Part shown: one piece after another, positions 24,522 to 32,679 of the stretch | Layout: each line of letters starts with the position of its first letter | How positions within the stretch are numbered: the stretch's first letter is position 1 | Assembly: GCF_003989665.1 (NCBI RefSeq) | Contig: NZ_RZIJ01000040.1 | Span: forward strand, 1-35,251 | Source of the DNA: Azospirillum doebereinerae | GTDB taxonomy: Bacteria; Pseudomonadota; Alphaproteobacteria; Azospirillales; Azospirillaceae | DNA length: 35,251 nt | Reading direction: 5' to 3' | The notes under the pieces: model-generated | What the model was told of the DNA's origin: nothing | Database searches by the model: none | Seen by the model: the letters and a program-made list of their open reading frames with translations, nothing else | Program-made: the position numbers and the translations under genes

Positions 24522-26623
24522 CGACCAGAACGCTGAAGCAACCGGCACGGTTTTTCAACGCGCGATTTTTCAACGCTTTGGGAGGGACCGGCCGCGTCGC
24601 GACGCCCGAAATCCGCCAGGGGGAAACCGCCGAATGCGGTCTGGCGGCGCTGGCCATCCTGCTGGCGCATCATGGGCGCCCGGTGACCCTGGAACAGCTG
24701 CGGGCGGAAGCCGGCTCGACCCGTCTCGGCCTCACCGCCCGCACCCTGCTGCACCTGGCGCGGCGCCACGGCATGGAGGCCCGCGCCTTCCGCAAGGAGC
24801 CGGAGGAGCTGGCGGCGCTCGGCTTCCCGCTGATCGCGCACAGCCGCTTCATCCATTATCTGGTCGTGGAGGGCGTGACCCGGCGCGACGTGCTGGTCAA
24901 CGACCCCGCCACCGGGCCGCGCTCCATCCCATGGGAGGAGTTCGCGGAGAATTTCACCGGCATCGCCATCACCCTGCGCCCGGTTGCGCCGACGGTGCCC
25001 CGCAGCGGACGCGGCCGGTTCCTCCGCGCGCTTGCCCGGCATCTGGCCCCCCACCACGGCGCTCTCCGCGCCATCTTCGCCATGGCCGCGCTCGCCGCCG
25101 CTGCGACGGTCGTCGCGGCGCTGGCGGCGGGGGCGCTGGTGGACGGGCAGCCGGGGGCGGCGCCGGCCCTCCTCGCCGCGCTGGCGGTGCTGCTGGGAAC
25201 CGGGTGGGCGCGCGACCGGCGGATCGCGACACTGGGCGCGCGGCTGGCGGAGGACACCGCCGGCCTCGTGCTCGCCCGGCTTCTCCATCGCTCCCCCGGA
25301 TGGTTCGCCCGCCGGTCGGCCGGCCAGATCGCGGCGGCCCCGGTGATCGGCTTCGCGTTCCAGGAGTCGCTCGGCGCCGCGCTGCTGCTGGCCGAAGCGC
25401 CGCTGACGCTGGCGCCGCCGGCGGTGGCGGCGCTGGCGATCGACGGAACGGCGGGGCTCGGGCCGGTCGTCACCGCTCTGCTCGGCGTGCTGGCGCTGGT
25501 GACGGTCCAGGGCCGGCGGGGCGCCATCGCCGCCCGCCTGGGACCGGAGGTGCCGGCGCCGGTCCTGCCCGACGCCGCCACGCTCCGCGCCCTCGACACC
25601 CATCGGATCGGCGGACGCGACGCGGAGCTGTTCGGTCTGCTCGCCGGCCGCCACGCCGTCGGAATCGCCACGACGCAGCAGGCCGCCGCCGCGCACGCCC
25701 GGCTCGCCGCGTTCCGCCACGGGCTGGCGGCGGCCGGGTTGGCGCTGGTTCTCGGGCTGGGCCTGCCGGGGATGGCGGACGGTCGCGTGTCGGCCGGCGA
25801 CGTCGTGGCTCTGGCGGCCCTGTCCATCGCGCTGCATCGCCCGCTCGGCCAACTGCAACGGTGGTTTCCGGAGCTGGAATCCCTGAAATCCGCGTTGCAT
25901 CGCCTGGACGACACCGAAGCGGGCGCCTTGCCGGGCGACGAACCGGCCGTCCCGCCGCAACGTCCGGCCGGTCGCCTGGAATTGGTCGGCGCCGGTTTCC
26001 GCCCCTCGCCCCTGGGGCCTCCCATTCTCGACGGGATCCGCCTGACCGTCGAACCGGGCCAGCAGGTGACCATCGTCGGCCCGTCCGGTTCCGGCAAGTC
26101 GGTGTTGGCGAAGCTGTCCTGCGGCCTGCTGGAGTGCGGGCCGGGCCAGATTCTCCTCGACGGCCATCCGGTCGCGGCGATGGCGCGACGGCATCCCGGC
26201 GCTGTGGCGCTGGTGGACCGCTCCAGCCCGGTGGGTCCGGGGACGGTGGCCGACACGCTCCGTTTGGGCGATGCGGCCTTGAGCGACGAGGCGTTGCGGA
26301 GCGCGCTCGACCTTGTCGGACTGACGGCGGACCTGTCGCCGCGCGGCGGCCTCTCCCTGGTTCTGTCGGCTGGCGGCGCGGAGCTGAGCGGCGGCCAGCG
26401 GCGGCGCCTGGCGCTGGCCCGCGCGCTGCTGCGCCGGCCCGCTTTGCTGGTGCTGGACGGGGTGCTGGACGCCCTGGAGCCGGACCTCGACCGGGCGATC
26501 CGCAACCGTCTGCGGCGGTTGGGTTGCACGCTGCTGGTGGTCGGCAGCCGTCTTGGGGCGCGGGGCGAAGGCGACCGGCTGATCGACCTCGGCGCTCCGT
26601 CTCCCTTCGGAAACCCGCCATGA
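24515..26623 (+). CDS. NHLM module 2 C39 peptidase/ABC protein with degenerate ATPase
   Basis: This is a 702-residue paralogue of the module 1 peptidase/exporter. The C39 triad is intact: Cys41 (GETAECGLAAL), His114 (HSRFIHYLVVEG) and Asp130 (VNDPATGPR). In the ATPase domain Walker A (GPSGSGKSV) and the signature LSGGQ (624-628) are kept. The Q-loop glutamine is Arg569 (VDRSS), the catalytic glutamate is Gly649 (LLVLDGVLD) and the H-loop histidine is Ser678 (VVGSR). Its own ATP site should therefore not hydrolyse. GTG 24515 is used because a GGAGGGGGGA tract lies about 7 bases upstream. Residues 11-20 are a tandem ARFFN repeat. The stop overlaps the partner gene by 4 bp (ATGA). Confidence 0.88.
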   Translation: MSSTRTLKQPARFFNARFFNALGGTGRVATPEIRQGETAECGLAALAILLAHHGRPVTLEQLRAEAGSTRLGLTARTLLHLARRHGMEARAFRKEPEELAALGFPLIAHSRFIHYLVVEGVTRRDVLVNDPATGPRSIPWEEFAENFTGIAITLRPVAPTVPRSGRGRFLRALARHLAPHHGALRAIFAMAALAAAATVVAALAAGALVDGQPGAAPALLAALAVLLGTGWARDRRIATLGARLAEDTAGLVLARLLHRSPGWFARRSAGQIAAAPVIGFAFQESLGAALLLAEAPLTLAPPAVAALAIDGTAGLGPVVTALLGVLALVTVQGRRGAIAARLGPEVPAPVLPDAATLRALDTHRIGGRDAELFGLLAGRHAVGIATTQQAAAAHARLAAFRHGLAAAGLALVLGLGLPGMADGRVSAGDVVALAALSIALHRPLGQLQRWFPELESLKSALHRLDDTEAGALPGDEPAVPPQRPAGRLELVGAGFRPSPLGPPILDGIRLTVEPGQQVTIVGPSGSGKSVLAKLSCGLLECGPGQILLDGHPVAAMARRHPGAVALVDRSSPVGPGTVADTLRLGDAALSDEALRSALDLVGLTADLSPRGGLSLVLSAGGAELSGGQRRRLALARALLRRPALLVLDGVLDALEPDLDRAIRNRLRRLGCTLLVVGSRLGARGEGDRLIDLGAPSPFGNPP
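24545..24574 (+). repeat. 15-bp in-frame tandem repeat encoding ARFFN twice
   Basis: GCACGGTTTTTCAAC is followed directly by GCGCGATTTTTCAAC (13 of 15 identical), in frame near the start of the module 2 peptidase gene. It is an AT-rich spot in GC-rich DNA and an in-frame duplication. Confidence 0.7.
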
Positions 26624-28596
26624 CCGATCCGGACGGGCTCCTGCTGCGCATCGCCGCCGCATGGCCGGGCGAACGCGAGGACGCGGACGCCCTGTTGCGC
26701 GCCACCGCGCTGGAACTTGGCGTCCGGTTGCGCCGGGTCCGGCTGCGGCGACAGGCATGGTGGCGTTGCGACCATGGCCCGCTGCTGGCCGTCCGCCGGG
26801 ACGGCGGCAGGATGCTGGTCCTGTCGCCGGACGGCCGGAGCGGCTACCGGGCGCGGGAAGCGAGCGGCGGGCGCGGCCAGCCGGTCGATGCGGCGCTGGC
26901 CGCGACCCTGATGGAGGACGCTTACGCGCCCTATCGGCGTTCCGACCCCGCTTCGACGGAGGACGCCTTCTGGAAACGGCCCACAGGGATGAGGGTCTGG
27001 CGGGACATCGTCGCGGAGACGGCCGCCCGTCTCGGCACGGGCCTCGTGGCGGTGCTGCCCAGCATCGCGTTGCTGTCGCTCGACCCGCCTGGAACGACCG
27101 GCCAGCCGGCCATCGAGGCGCTCCGGTTCGCCGCGGCGCTGCTTCTCGCCGCCGTTGCCGGCGCGCTGTTCGATCACACAGGCCGCATCGCCGCCGCGCG
27201 CCGTGCGGCCGCCACCGACCTCGGGCTGCACGCCGGCTTGTGGGACCGCCTCATCACGCTTTCGGGCCGTGCGCTGCGGGCGGCGCCGGCCGTCTGGGCC
27301 GACCGGCTGGTCCACGGAATGGCGGCGATGCGGCAGGAAGCCTCCATGAGGGCGGCCCTTTGCCGGGCCGTTCCGCTGCTGGCCCCGTCCTTGGCTGTGA
27401 TGGCGGTGGTGATGGCGGCGGCACCGCTCCCGGCGCTGGCCGGAGGCGGGTTGCTGGCGGTCGGAACGGCGGCACGCGTCCTCCTGCTGCGGCGTGCCGA
27501 CGCGACGCGGCGTGCGATGGAAACCCACTGGTCCGGGAGCCGGGACCGGCTCGACCGGCTCGCCGCGTCGCTGCCTCAACTGCGCCTGCTGGGCACCGCG
27601 ACCTGGGCGGCGGCGCAGGCCCGCGCCGACGTGGCGGCCCTGTCCGCCACCCGACGCGCAACCGACGCCCGTACCGCCGACGCCGACGCCATCGGCCGTG
27701 CCCTGGACCTCGGCGCTCCACTGCTCGTGGGCATCCTGGCCTTGGCGGAAGGCCGGACCGCCCTGGTGGCCGGCGCCGTCGCGCTCGCGGCGTTACCGTT
27801 GGCACGCGGTGTCCGTCTGCTGGGCGATGCGTTCGGATCCTTGCCGGCCGAGACCCGTCTGGCACCGCTGCGTCCGCTGCTGAACGGGCCACCGGACGCG
27901 GCGCCCGGTGCGCCGAGGCCGGACCGGATCGACGGACTCGCCTTCGACCGCGTCACCTTCACCCACCCCGGCAGCCCGGTCCCGTGCCTGCGCGACGTCA
28001 GCCTGACCCTGGCGCGCGGTGAGATCCTGGCCGTCGCCGGACCATCGGGCAGCGGCAAGACCACCTTGTTGACGCTGGCGCTCGGCCTTGCGCGGCCGGA
28101 TTCCGGAAGGGTTCTGATCGACGGGCGGGATCTTGCGACGCTGGACGGCGACGCCTGCCGGGCTCGCAGCGGCGCGGTGTTCCAGGACGAGGAGATCGGG
28201 GTGGCGACCATCCGGTCCGTCATCCTCGGCATGGCGCCGCTGCCGGCCGAACGCGCATGGGAAGCGGCACGGCTCGCACGGCTGGACCGCGACATCGCCG
28301 CCCTGCCGATGGGGATGCAGACGCTGGTCGCCGAAGGGTCTTTCCCCGCCGGCCTGGTGCAGCGGTTGCTGATCGCGCGGGCTCTGGCCCGCAAGCCCGA
28401 GCTTCTGGTGCTGGACGAGGCGACGACGGCGCTCGACGACGATGTCCAGACCGCGCTTTTCGCCGATCTGCGGCGCCTGGGGATCGCGGTGCTGGTGGCG
28501 AGTCACCGGCCGAGCACACTGCATCTCGCCGACCATGTTCTTCTGCTGTCACAGGAGGTGGCCAGAGTGAACCAGAGCGGCTTACGACCGCATTGA
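26620..28596 (+). CDS. NHLM module 2 partner ABC protein lacking the signature motif
   Basis: This is a 658-residue paralogue of the 991-residue module 1 protein, with the N-terminal extension cut to about 130 residues before the transmembrane domain. Walker A GPSGSGKTT (474-482), Q-loop Gln522 (VFQDEE), Walker B LLVLDEATTALD with Glu600, and H-loop His629 (VASHRPST) are all present. The LSGGQ signature is replaced by FPAGL (SFPAGLVQRLL, 574-584). This is the mirror image of its partner's defects, giving one working composite ATP site. The C-terminus diverges after LLLSQ and is about 15 residues shorter than in module 1, possibly because a rearrangement cut the gene end next to the IS remnant. 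It starts by ATGA overlap with the preceding gene. Confidence 0.87.
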   Translation: MTDPDGLLLRIAAAWPGEREDADALLRATALELGVRLRRVRLRRQAWWRCDHGPLLAVRRDGGRMLVLSPDGRSGYRAREASGGRGQPVDAALAATLMEDAYAPYRRSDPASTEDAFWKRPTGMRVWRDIVAETAARLGTGLVAVLPSIALLSLDPPGTTGQPAIEALRFAAALLLAAVAGALFDHTGRIAAARRAAATDLGLHAGLWDRLITLSGRALRAAPAVWADRLVHGMAAMRQEASMRAALCRAVPLLAPSLAVMAVVMAAAPLPALAGGGLLAVGTAARVLLLRRADATRRAMETHWSGSRDRLDRLAASLPQLRLLGTATWAAAQARADVAALSATRRATDARTADADAIGRALDLGAPLLVGILALAEGRTALVAGAVALAALPLARGVRLLGDAFGSLPAETRLAPLRPLLNGPPDAAPGAPRPDRIDGLAFDRVTFTHPGSPVPCLRDVSLTLARGEILAVAGPSGSGKTTLLTLALGLARPDSGRVLIDGRDLATLDGDACRARSGAVFQDEEIGVATIRSVILGMAPLPAERAWEAARLARLDRDIAALPMGMQTLVAEGSFPAGLVQRLLIARALARKPELLVLDEATTALDDDVQTALFADLRRLGIAVLVASHRPSTLHLADHVLLLSQEVARVNQSGLRPH

Positions 28597-28687
28597 GCCG
28601 GTCTCATTCTGTGGGCTTCTCTGGGGCGTTGAAAACGGCGATTCCGCGAGGGTTGATCGACCTTCTCGGAGCCGGAGCCGTGACGCC

Positions 28688-28882
28688 CCGCCGGGCTGGA
28701 GCAAAGCCCTTCTGATCCGCACCGTGCCGGAAATGCGCCGCCTGTTTCACCGCCTTCTGCCCTGGGTGCCCCTCCACAGCGGTGCCGTTATCGCTTGGTC
28801 ACTTTGGCGACGACGCCATCGGCAATGCGCGCGCCGATCCCATTGGAAACGACGAACTCAAACCGATAGTTCCCGGCTGTAA
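28688..28882 (+). mobile_element. C-terminal fragment of an IS701-like transposase
   Basis: A plus-strand frame ending at TAA 28880-28882 reads LIRTVPEMRRLFHRLLPWVP, then GAVIAWSLWRRRHRQCARRS and HWKRR. The pattern TVPEVRRLL, then AWSxWRRRHQ and SHYKRR is the typical ending of IS701-type DDE transposases. No start codon or catalytic core is present and no terminal repeats are visible, so this is a dead tail. It lies between the end of NHLM module 2 and the GNAT gene (2 bp away, convergent), marking the right border of the accessory region. Confidence 0.6.
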
Positions 28883-28884
28883 TA

Positions 28885-29163
28885 CTAACCGGCCAGCAGA
28901 TCGGCGTGCTGCTTGTGCCGCTGGATCCAAAGCGCCGCGTAGCTGCAAACCGGGACCACCTTCAGTCCTTCGCTGCGCGCCCGCGTCATGACGCCTTCCA
29001 TGAGGCGCCCCGCCGCCCCGGTGCCGCGCAGCGACGGCGGGGCCTCCACGTAGGAAATCAGCAGCGTGCCGCCATTGCGGCGGTAATCGGCGAAGACGGT
29101 CTGGCCGTCGACGGCCAGCTCGAACCGGCTTTTCACCCGGTTGTCCGAAATCGGCTCGCTCAT
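28885..29163 (-). CDS. small GNAT-type N-acetyltransferase (NATD1/YjdJ-like)
   Basis: This 92-residue protein is the length of the minimal acetyltransferase family (Acetyltransf_CG). The acetyl-CoA-binding region PPSLRGTGAAGRLMEGVM matches the family's RGxGxAxxL motif, preceded by the strand TLLISYVEAP and followed by the VVPVCSYAALWIQRH signature. The substrate is unknown. ATG 29163 is chosen because AGGGGAG lies directly upstream; the longer open frame back to 29286 is non-coding in character. It precedes nothing on its own strand and converges with the transposase fragment. Confidence 0.88.
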   Translation of the reverse strand: MSEPISDNRVKSRFELAVDGQTVFADYRRNGGTLLISYVEAPPSLRGTGAAGRLMEGVMTRARSEGLKVVPVCSYAALWIQRHKQHADLLAG

Positions 29164-29266
29164 GGCTCCCCTCGTTCCGTAACGATTTCCGTGACGATGC
29201 GTCGGGCCGACTCCACAGCCGCCCCTCTCTCCAACGTAACACGGGCCGAAGCGATTCGGACCGGGG

Positions 29267-29998
29267 CTACCCCATCCGCAACCCATTCCACCCGCAACCG
29301 GCCAGCGCGTCCCGCATGTGCTCCGGCGGTTCGGCGACCGCCGCCACCGCCGGGTATTGCTGCCCGAGCTGGAAAGAGATCGAGCGGGCCAACAGGTGCA
29401 GGTTGCCGAAAGGCCGCCGCTCCGGTCCGTAGAAGGGCTCGCCGGTCAGCGGACAGCCGATCAGCGCGCAATGGACGCGGAGCTGGTGGGTGCGCCCGGT
29501 GCGCGGCGTCAGCTCCAGCCAGGACCGGCCGCCGCCGGTGCCCAGCACCCGGTATTCGGTGACGGCGGGCTGCCCGGCCGGATCGGGCAGGATGGTCCAG
29601 GAGCCAGGAACCTCGCGCTTGAGCAGCGGCAGGTCGATGACCCCCGCCGGTTCGGTCGGAATCCCGTCGGCGACCGCCCAATAGGTCTTCTCCACTTGGG
29701 AGCCGGCGAACAGCTGCCCCATCCGCTTCAACGCCCAGGGCGTGCGGCCGAGCACGAGGCAGCCCGCCGTGTCGCGGTCCAGCCGGTGCGCCAGCTTCGG
29801 GGGAATCCCCTCGGCGTCGGCCAGGACCGGCAGGTAGAGCTCCAGATTGTCGAGGATCTTGCCGGCCTTGTGGACGGCCAGCCCGGCTGGCTTGTCGATC
29901 ACGTACAGCCAGGGGTCCTCGTGAAGGATTCGGGCGCGCAGCGCGTCGGGGGGCAGGGTGCCGAAAGTCGTCGTGTCCGGTGTCATGGGCCGCACCAT
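29267..29998 (-). CDS. RluA-family RNA pseudouridine synthase
   Basis: This 243-residue protein converts uridine to pseudouridine in RNA. It has DPWLYVIDKPAGLAVHKAG (about 28-47), the catalytic HRLDRDTAGCLV motif with Asp74, and the TPRTGRTHQLRVHCA segment followed by GCPLTGEPFYG, all hallmarks of the RluA/RluC/RsuA superfamily (RluA branch). There is no S4 RNA-binding domain, as in RluA and TruC. The exact rRNA or tRNA target cannot be told. Starts at 29998 and 29986 are both ATG, and neither has a clear ribosome-binding site. It lies 103 bp upstream of the GNAT gene on the same strand. Confidence 0.9.
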   Translation of the reverse strand: MVRPMTPDTTTFGTLPPDALRARILHEDPWLYVIDKPAGLAVHKAGKILDNLELYLPVLADAEGIPPKLAHRLDRDTAGCLVLGRTPWALKRMGQLFAGSQVEKTYWAVADGIPTEPAGVIDLPLLKREVPGSWTILPDPAGQPAVTEYRVLGTGGGRSWLELTPRTGRTHQLRVHCALIGCPLTGEPFYGPERRPFGNLHLLARSISFQLGQQYPAVAAVAEPPEHMRDALAGCGWNGLRMG

Positions 29999-30315
29999 GG
30001 CGGGACGCCGCCGTCCAGGCAAGCATCAAGCCGGTCTGGAAAAGTGATCGGGGCGTCATGGTGTCGCGGCGGCGGGCTTCTATGCCGAAGGGCCGGGTCC
30101 GAATGCTTGGGAAGACCCGCAATTCAACTGGGAACCCGGCCGTTCGGCCGGGCATAGGGGGGTGGGGGAGGGGAGCTAGCCTTTTGCCCGGCCCCGGAAG
30201 GTGTGTTGCGCGGACCCGGAAGCCGTGGCAGAAAGCCAATCGCAATGGCCGCGCTTTCGGCATGGCCGTCGCGCCCGGTATCTTGACGTCTCGCATCAAC
30301 CACAAGAGAATCCCA
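29999..30315. other. divergent intergenic region upstream of galU
   Basis: This 317-bp gap holds the divergent promoters of the pseudouridine synthase and galU. It contains a perfect hairpin, CCCGGCC-GTTC-GGCCGGG (30135-30152), followed on the plus strand by a purine-rich GGGGGGTGGGGGAGGGGAG tract, and no convincing gene. TTGACG (30283-30288) with GAGAAT (30306-30311) at 17-bp spacing resembles a promoter but ends only 4 bp before the galU ATG. Confidence 0.4.
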
Positions 30316-31185
30316 ATGCGGAAACCCGTGCGCAAGGTGGTGTTCCCCGTCGCCGGTCTCGGCACGCGCTTCCTGCCGGCGACCAAGGCGATCCCGAAGG
30401 AAATGCTGCCGCTGGTCGACCGGCCGCTGCTGCAGCACGCCGTCGAGGAGGCGCGCGCCGCCGGCATCGAGGATTTCGTGTTCGTCACCGGCCGCTCCAA
30501 GCGCGCCATCGAGGACCATTTCGACGCCGACACCGAGCTGAACCGCACGCTCGAGGAGCGCGGCAAGATCGAGTCCCTCGAAGAGGTCCGCCACAGCGAG
30601 ATCGCGCCCGGCCGCTGCTTCTACACCCGCCAGCAGGTTCCGCTCGGCCTCGGCCACGCGGTGTGGTGCGCGCGCGCCCTGATCGGCAACGATCCCTTCG
30701 CCATCGTGCTGCCCGACGATTTCGTCCAGGGCGAGACCCCCTGCCTGAAGCAGATGGTCGAGGCCTACAACGAGGTCGGCGGCAACATCGTCGCCGTTGT
30801 GGACGTGCCGCGCGAAAAGACCAGCAGCTACGGCATCCTGGATGTCGAGAAGGACGACGGCCGTCTGGCCACCGTGCGCGGCCTGGTCGAGAAGCCCAAG
30901 CCGGCGGACGCGCCGTCGACCCTGTCGATCATCGGCCGCTACATCCTCCAGCCGGAGATCTTCGATCATCTGGAACGGCAGCAGCGCGGCGCCGGCAACG
31001 AGATCCAGCTGACCGACGCCATGGCCAAGCTGATCGGCAACCAGCCCTTCCACGGGCTGCGCTTCGAGGGCACGCGCTTCGACTGCGGCGACAAGGTGGG
31101 CTTCATCGAGGCGACCGTCGCCCACGCGCTGAAGCGGCCGGACATGGCCGACAAGGTGCGCGAGATGCTGCGCAAGTATTGCTGA
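30316..31185 (+). CDS. galU: UTP-glucose-1-phosphate uridylyltransferase GalU
   Basis: This 289-residue cytoplasmic enzyme makes UDP-glucose from UTP and glucose-1-phosphate. The N-terminal nucleotide-binding motif GLGTRFLPATKAIPKEMLPL, with the catalytic lysines, is followed by LGLGHAVWCAR, the metal-binding VLPDDF, and the sugar-binding VEKPKPADAPS. Length and motifs are normal for GalU/ExoN. UDP-glucose feeds the next gene (UDP-glucose dehydrogenase) and exopolysaccharide or lipopolysaccharide synthesis. The start at 30316 is supported by the AAGAGA purine stretch. A strong hairpin after the stop separates it from ugd, so the two genes are probably transcribed separately or by partial readthrough. 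Confidence 0.95.
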   Translation: MRKPVRKVVFPVAGLGTRFLPATKAIPKEMLPLVDRPLLQHAVEEARAAGIEDFVFVTGRSKRAIEDHFDADTELNRTLEERGKIESLEEVRHSEIAPGRCFYTRQQVPLGLGHAVWCARALIGNDPFAIVLPDDFVQGETPCLKQMVEAYNEVGGNIVAVVDVPREKTSSYGILDVEKDDGRLATVRGLVEKPKPADAPSTLSIIGRYILQPEIFDHLERQQRGAGNEIQLTDAMAKLIGNQPFHGLRFEGTRFDCGDKVGFIEATVAHALKRPDMADKVREMLRKYC

Positions 31186-31210
31186 CAGACGAGAGACCCC
31201 GAGGAGCATG

Positions 31211-31248
31211 AACCCGCCGCCGTCCCCTGACCGGGATGGCGGCGGGTT
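31211..31248 (+). terminator. hairpin terminator after galU
   Basis: AACCCGCCGCCGTCCC (31211-31226) pairs with GGGATGGCGGCGGGTT (31233-31248), a 16-bp stem with one G-U pair and a 6-base loop. Only a weak T-run (CCTGTTT) follows. It lies 26 bp after the galU stop, as expected of an intrinsic terminator or attenuator. Confidence 0.75.
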
Positions 31249-31308
31249 CGCCTGTTTCGGGCATGGGGCCGGGGATGTCCGGCGAGACGGAGAGACGAGG
31301 GTCACGCG

Positions 31309-32649
31309 ATGCGGATAGCGATGATTGGCACGGGCTATGTCGGCCTGGTGTCGGGCGCCTGTTTTTCGGAGTTCGGCGTTCACGTCACCTGCGTCGACAA
31401 GGACGCCGGCAAGATCGAGCGCCTGAAGCGCGGCGAGATTCCGATCTACGAGCCGGGGCTGGACGATCTGGTCGCCCGCAACGTCGCCGCCGGCCGCCTG
31501 TCCTTCACGCTGGATCTGAAAGAGGCGATGCAGGGTGTCGACGCCGTGTTCATTGCGGTCGGCACCCCCTCGCGGCGCGGCGACGGCCACGCCGACCTCT
31601 CCTACGTCTACGGCGCCGCCGAGGAGATCGCCGCCAGCCTCGACCACTACACCGTGGTCGTCACCAAGTCGACCGTGCCGGTCGGCACCGGGCGGGAGGT
31701 GGCCGACATCATCCGCCGCGTTCGTCCAGACGCCGATTTCGACGTGGCCTCCAACCCGGAATTCCTGCGCGAAGGCTCGGCCATCGGCGACTTCATGCGG
31801 CCCGACCGCGTCGTCATCGGCGCCACCTCGGACCGCGCGGGCGAGGTGATGCGGCGTCTGTACCGGCCGCTCTACCTGATCGAAACGCCCATCGTCATCA
31901 CCTCGCTGGAGACGGCGGAGCTGACGAAATACGCGGCCAACACCTTCCTGGCGGCCAAGATCACCTTCATCAACGAGATCGCCGATCTCTGCGAGAAGGT
32001 CGGGGCCAACGTCCACGACGTGGCGCGCGGCATCGGGCTGGACGGGCGCATCGGCAAGAAGTTCCTGCACCCCGGCCCCGGCTATGGCGGGTCGTGCTTC
32101 CCCAAGGACACGCTGGCGCTGGTCCGCACCGCCCAGCAGGTCGGCAGCCCGCTGCGCATCATCGAGACGGTCGTCGACATCAACGACAAGCGCAAGAAGC
32201 AGATGGCGGAGCGCATCATCGCGGCCTGCGGCGGCAGCGTGGCCGGCAAGACGGTGGCCGTGCTGGGCGTCGCCTTCAAGCCGAACACCGACGACATGCG
32301 CGACAGCCCCTCGCTCGACATCGTCCCGGCGCTGATCGAGGCCGGCGCGACGGTGCGTGCCTTCGACCCGGCGGCGATGCACGAGGCCGCAAAGCTGCTG
32401 CCCGGCGTCGAATGGGCCAAGGACGCCTATGGCACCTTGGAGGGGGCGGACTGCGTCGCCATCTTGACCGAATGGAACGAGTTCCGCGCGCTCGACCTGC
32501 GCCGCGTCAAGGCTCTGCTGAAGGCGCCGGTGATGGTCGATCTGCGCAACATCTACAATCCCGACGACATGGCGCAGGCCGGGTTCGTCTACAGCTCCAT
32601 CGGCCGGCCCCTGGTGCCGGCGAAGAGTGCGACCAGCGGTACGGTTTGA
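31309..32649 (+). CDS. ugd: UDP-glucose 6-dehydrogenase
   Basis: This 446-residue enzyme oxidises UDP-glucose to UDP-glucuronate with two NAD+. The N-terminal Rossmann motif is MIGTGYVGLVSGACFSEFG. The helical core holds KSTVPVGTG, SNPEFLREGSAI and the lysine-containing TKYAANTFLAAKITFINEIA. The catalytic cysteine is Cys263 in GYGGSCFPKDTLAL. The C-terminal UDP-binding domain includes LGVAFKPNTDDMRDSPSL. All active-site parts are present. The product supplies acidic surface polysaccharides and is made from the GalU product. ATG 31309 follows CGAGGG. A 30-bp gap then leads to the phosphomannomutase gene, likely in the same transcript. Confidence 0.95.
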   Translation: MRIAMIGTGYVGLVSGACFSEFGVHVTCVDKDAGKIERLKRGEIPIYEPGLDDLVARNVAAGRLSFTLDLKEAMQGVDAVFIAVGTPSRRGDGHADLSYVYGAAEEIAASLDHYTVVVTKSTVPVGTGREVADIIRRVRPDADFDVASNPEFLREGSAIGDFMRPDRVVIGATSDRAGEVMRRLYRPLYLIETPIVITSLETAELTKYAANTFLAAKITFINEIADLCEKVGANVHDVARGIGLDGRIGKKFLHPGPGYGGSCFPKDTLALVRTAQQVGSPLRIIETVVDINDKRKKQMAERIIAACGGSVAGKTVAVLGVAFKPNTDDMRDSPSLDIVPALIEAGATVRAFDPAAMHEAAKLLPGVEWAKDAYGTLEGADCVAILTEWNEFRALDLRRVKALLKAPVMVDLRNIYNPDDMAQAGFVYSSIGRPLVPAKSATSGTV

Positions 32650-32679
32650 GACGGCGTCCAACGGAGGAAGAAGAAGACC

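Noticed and set aside
30135..30152. The hairpin CCCGGCC-GTTC-GGCCGGG as an intrinsic terminator.
   Set aside because: No gene ends nearby on either strand and no T-run follows, so there is nothing for it to terminate. Its role is unknown.
30283..30311. TTGACG and GAGAAT at 17-bp spacing as the galU promoter.
   Set aside because: The -10 would end 4 bp before the ATG and make the transcript leaderless, while an AAGAGA ribosome-binding site is present. It is not convincing enough for a separate feature.
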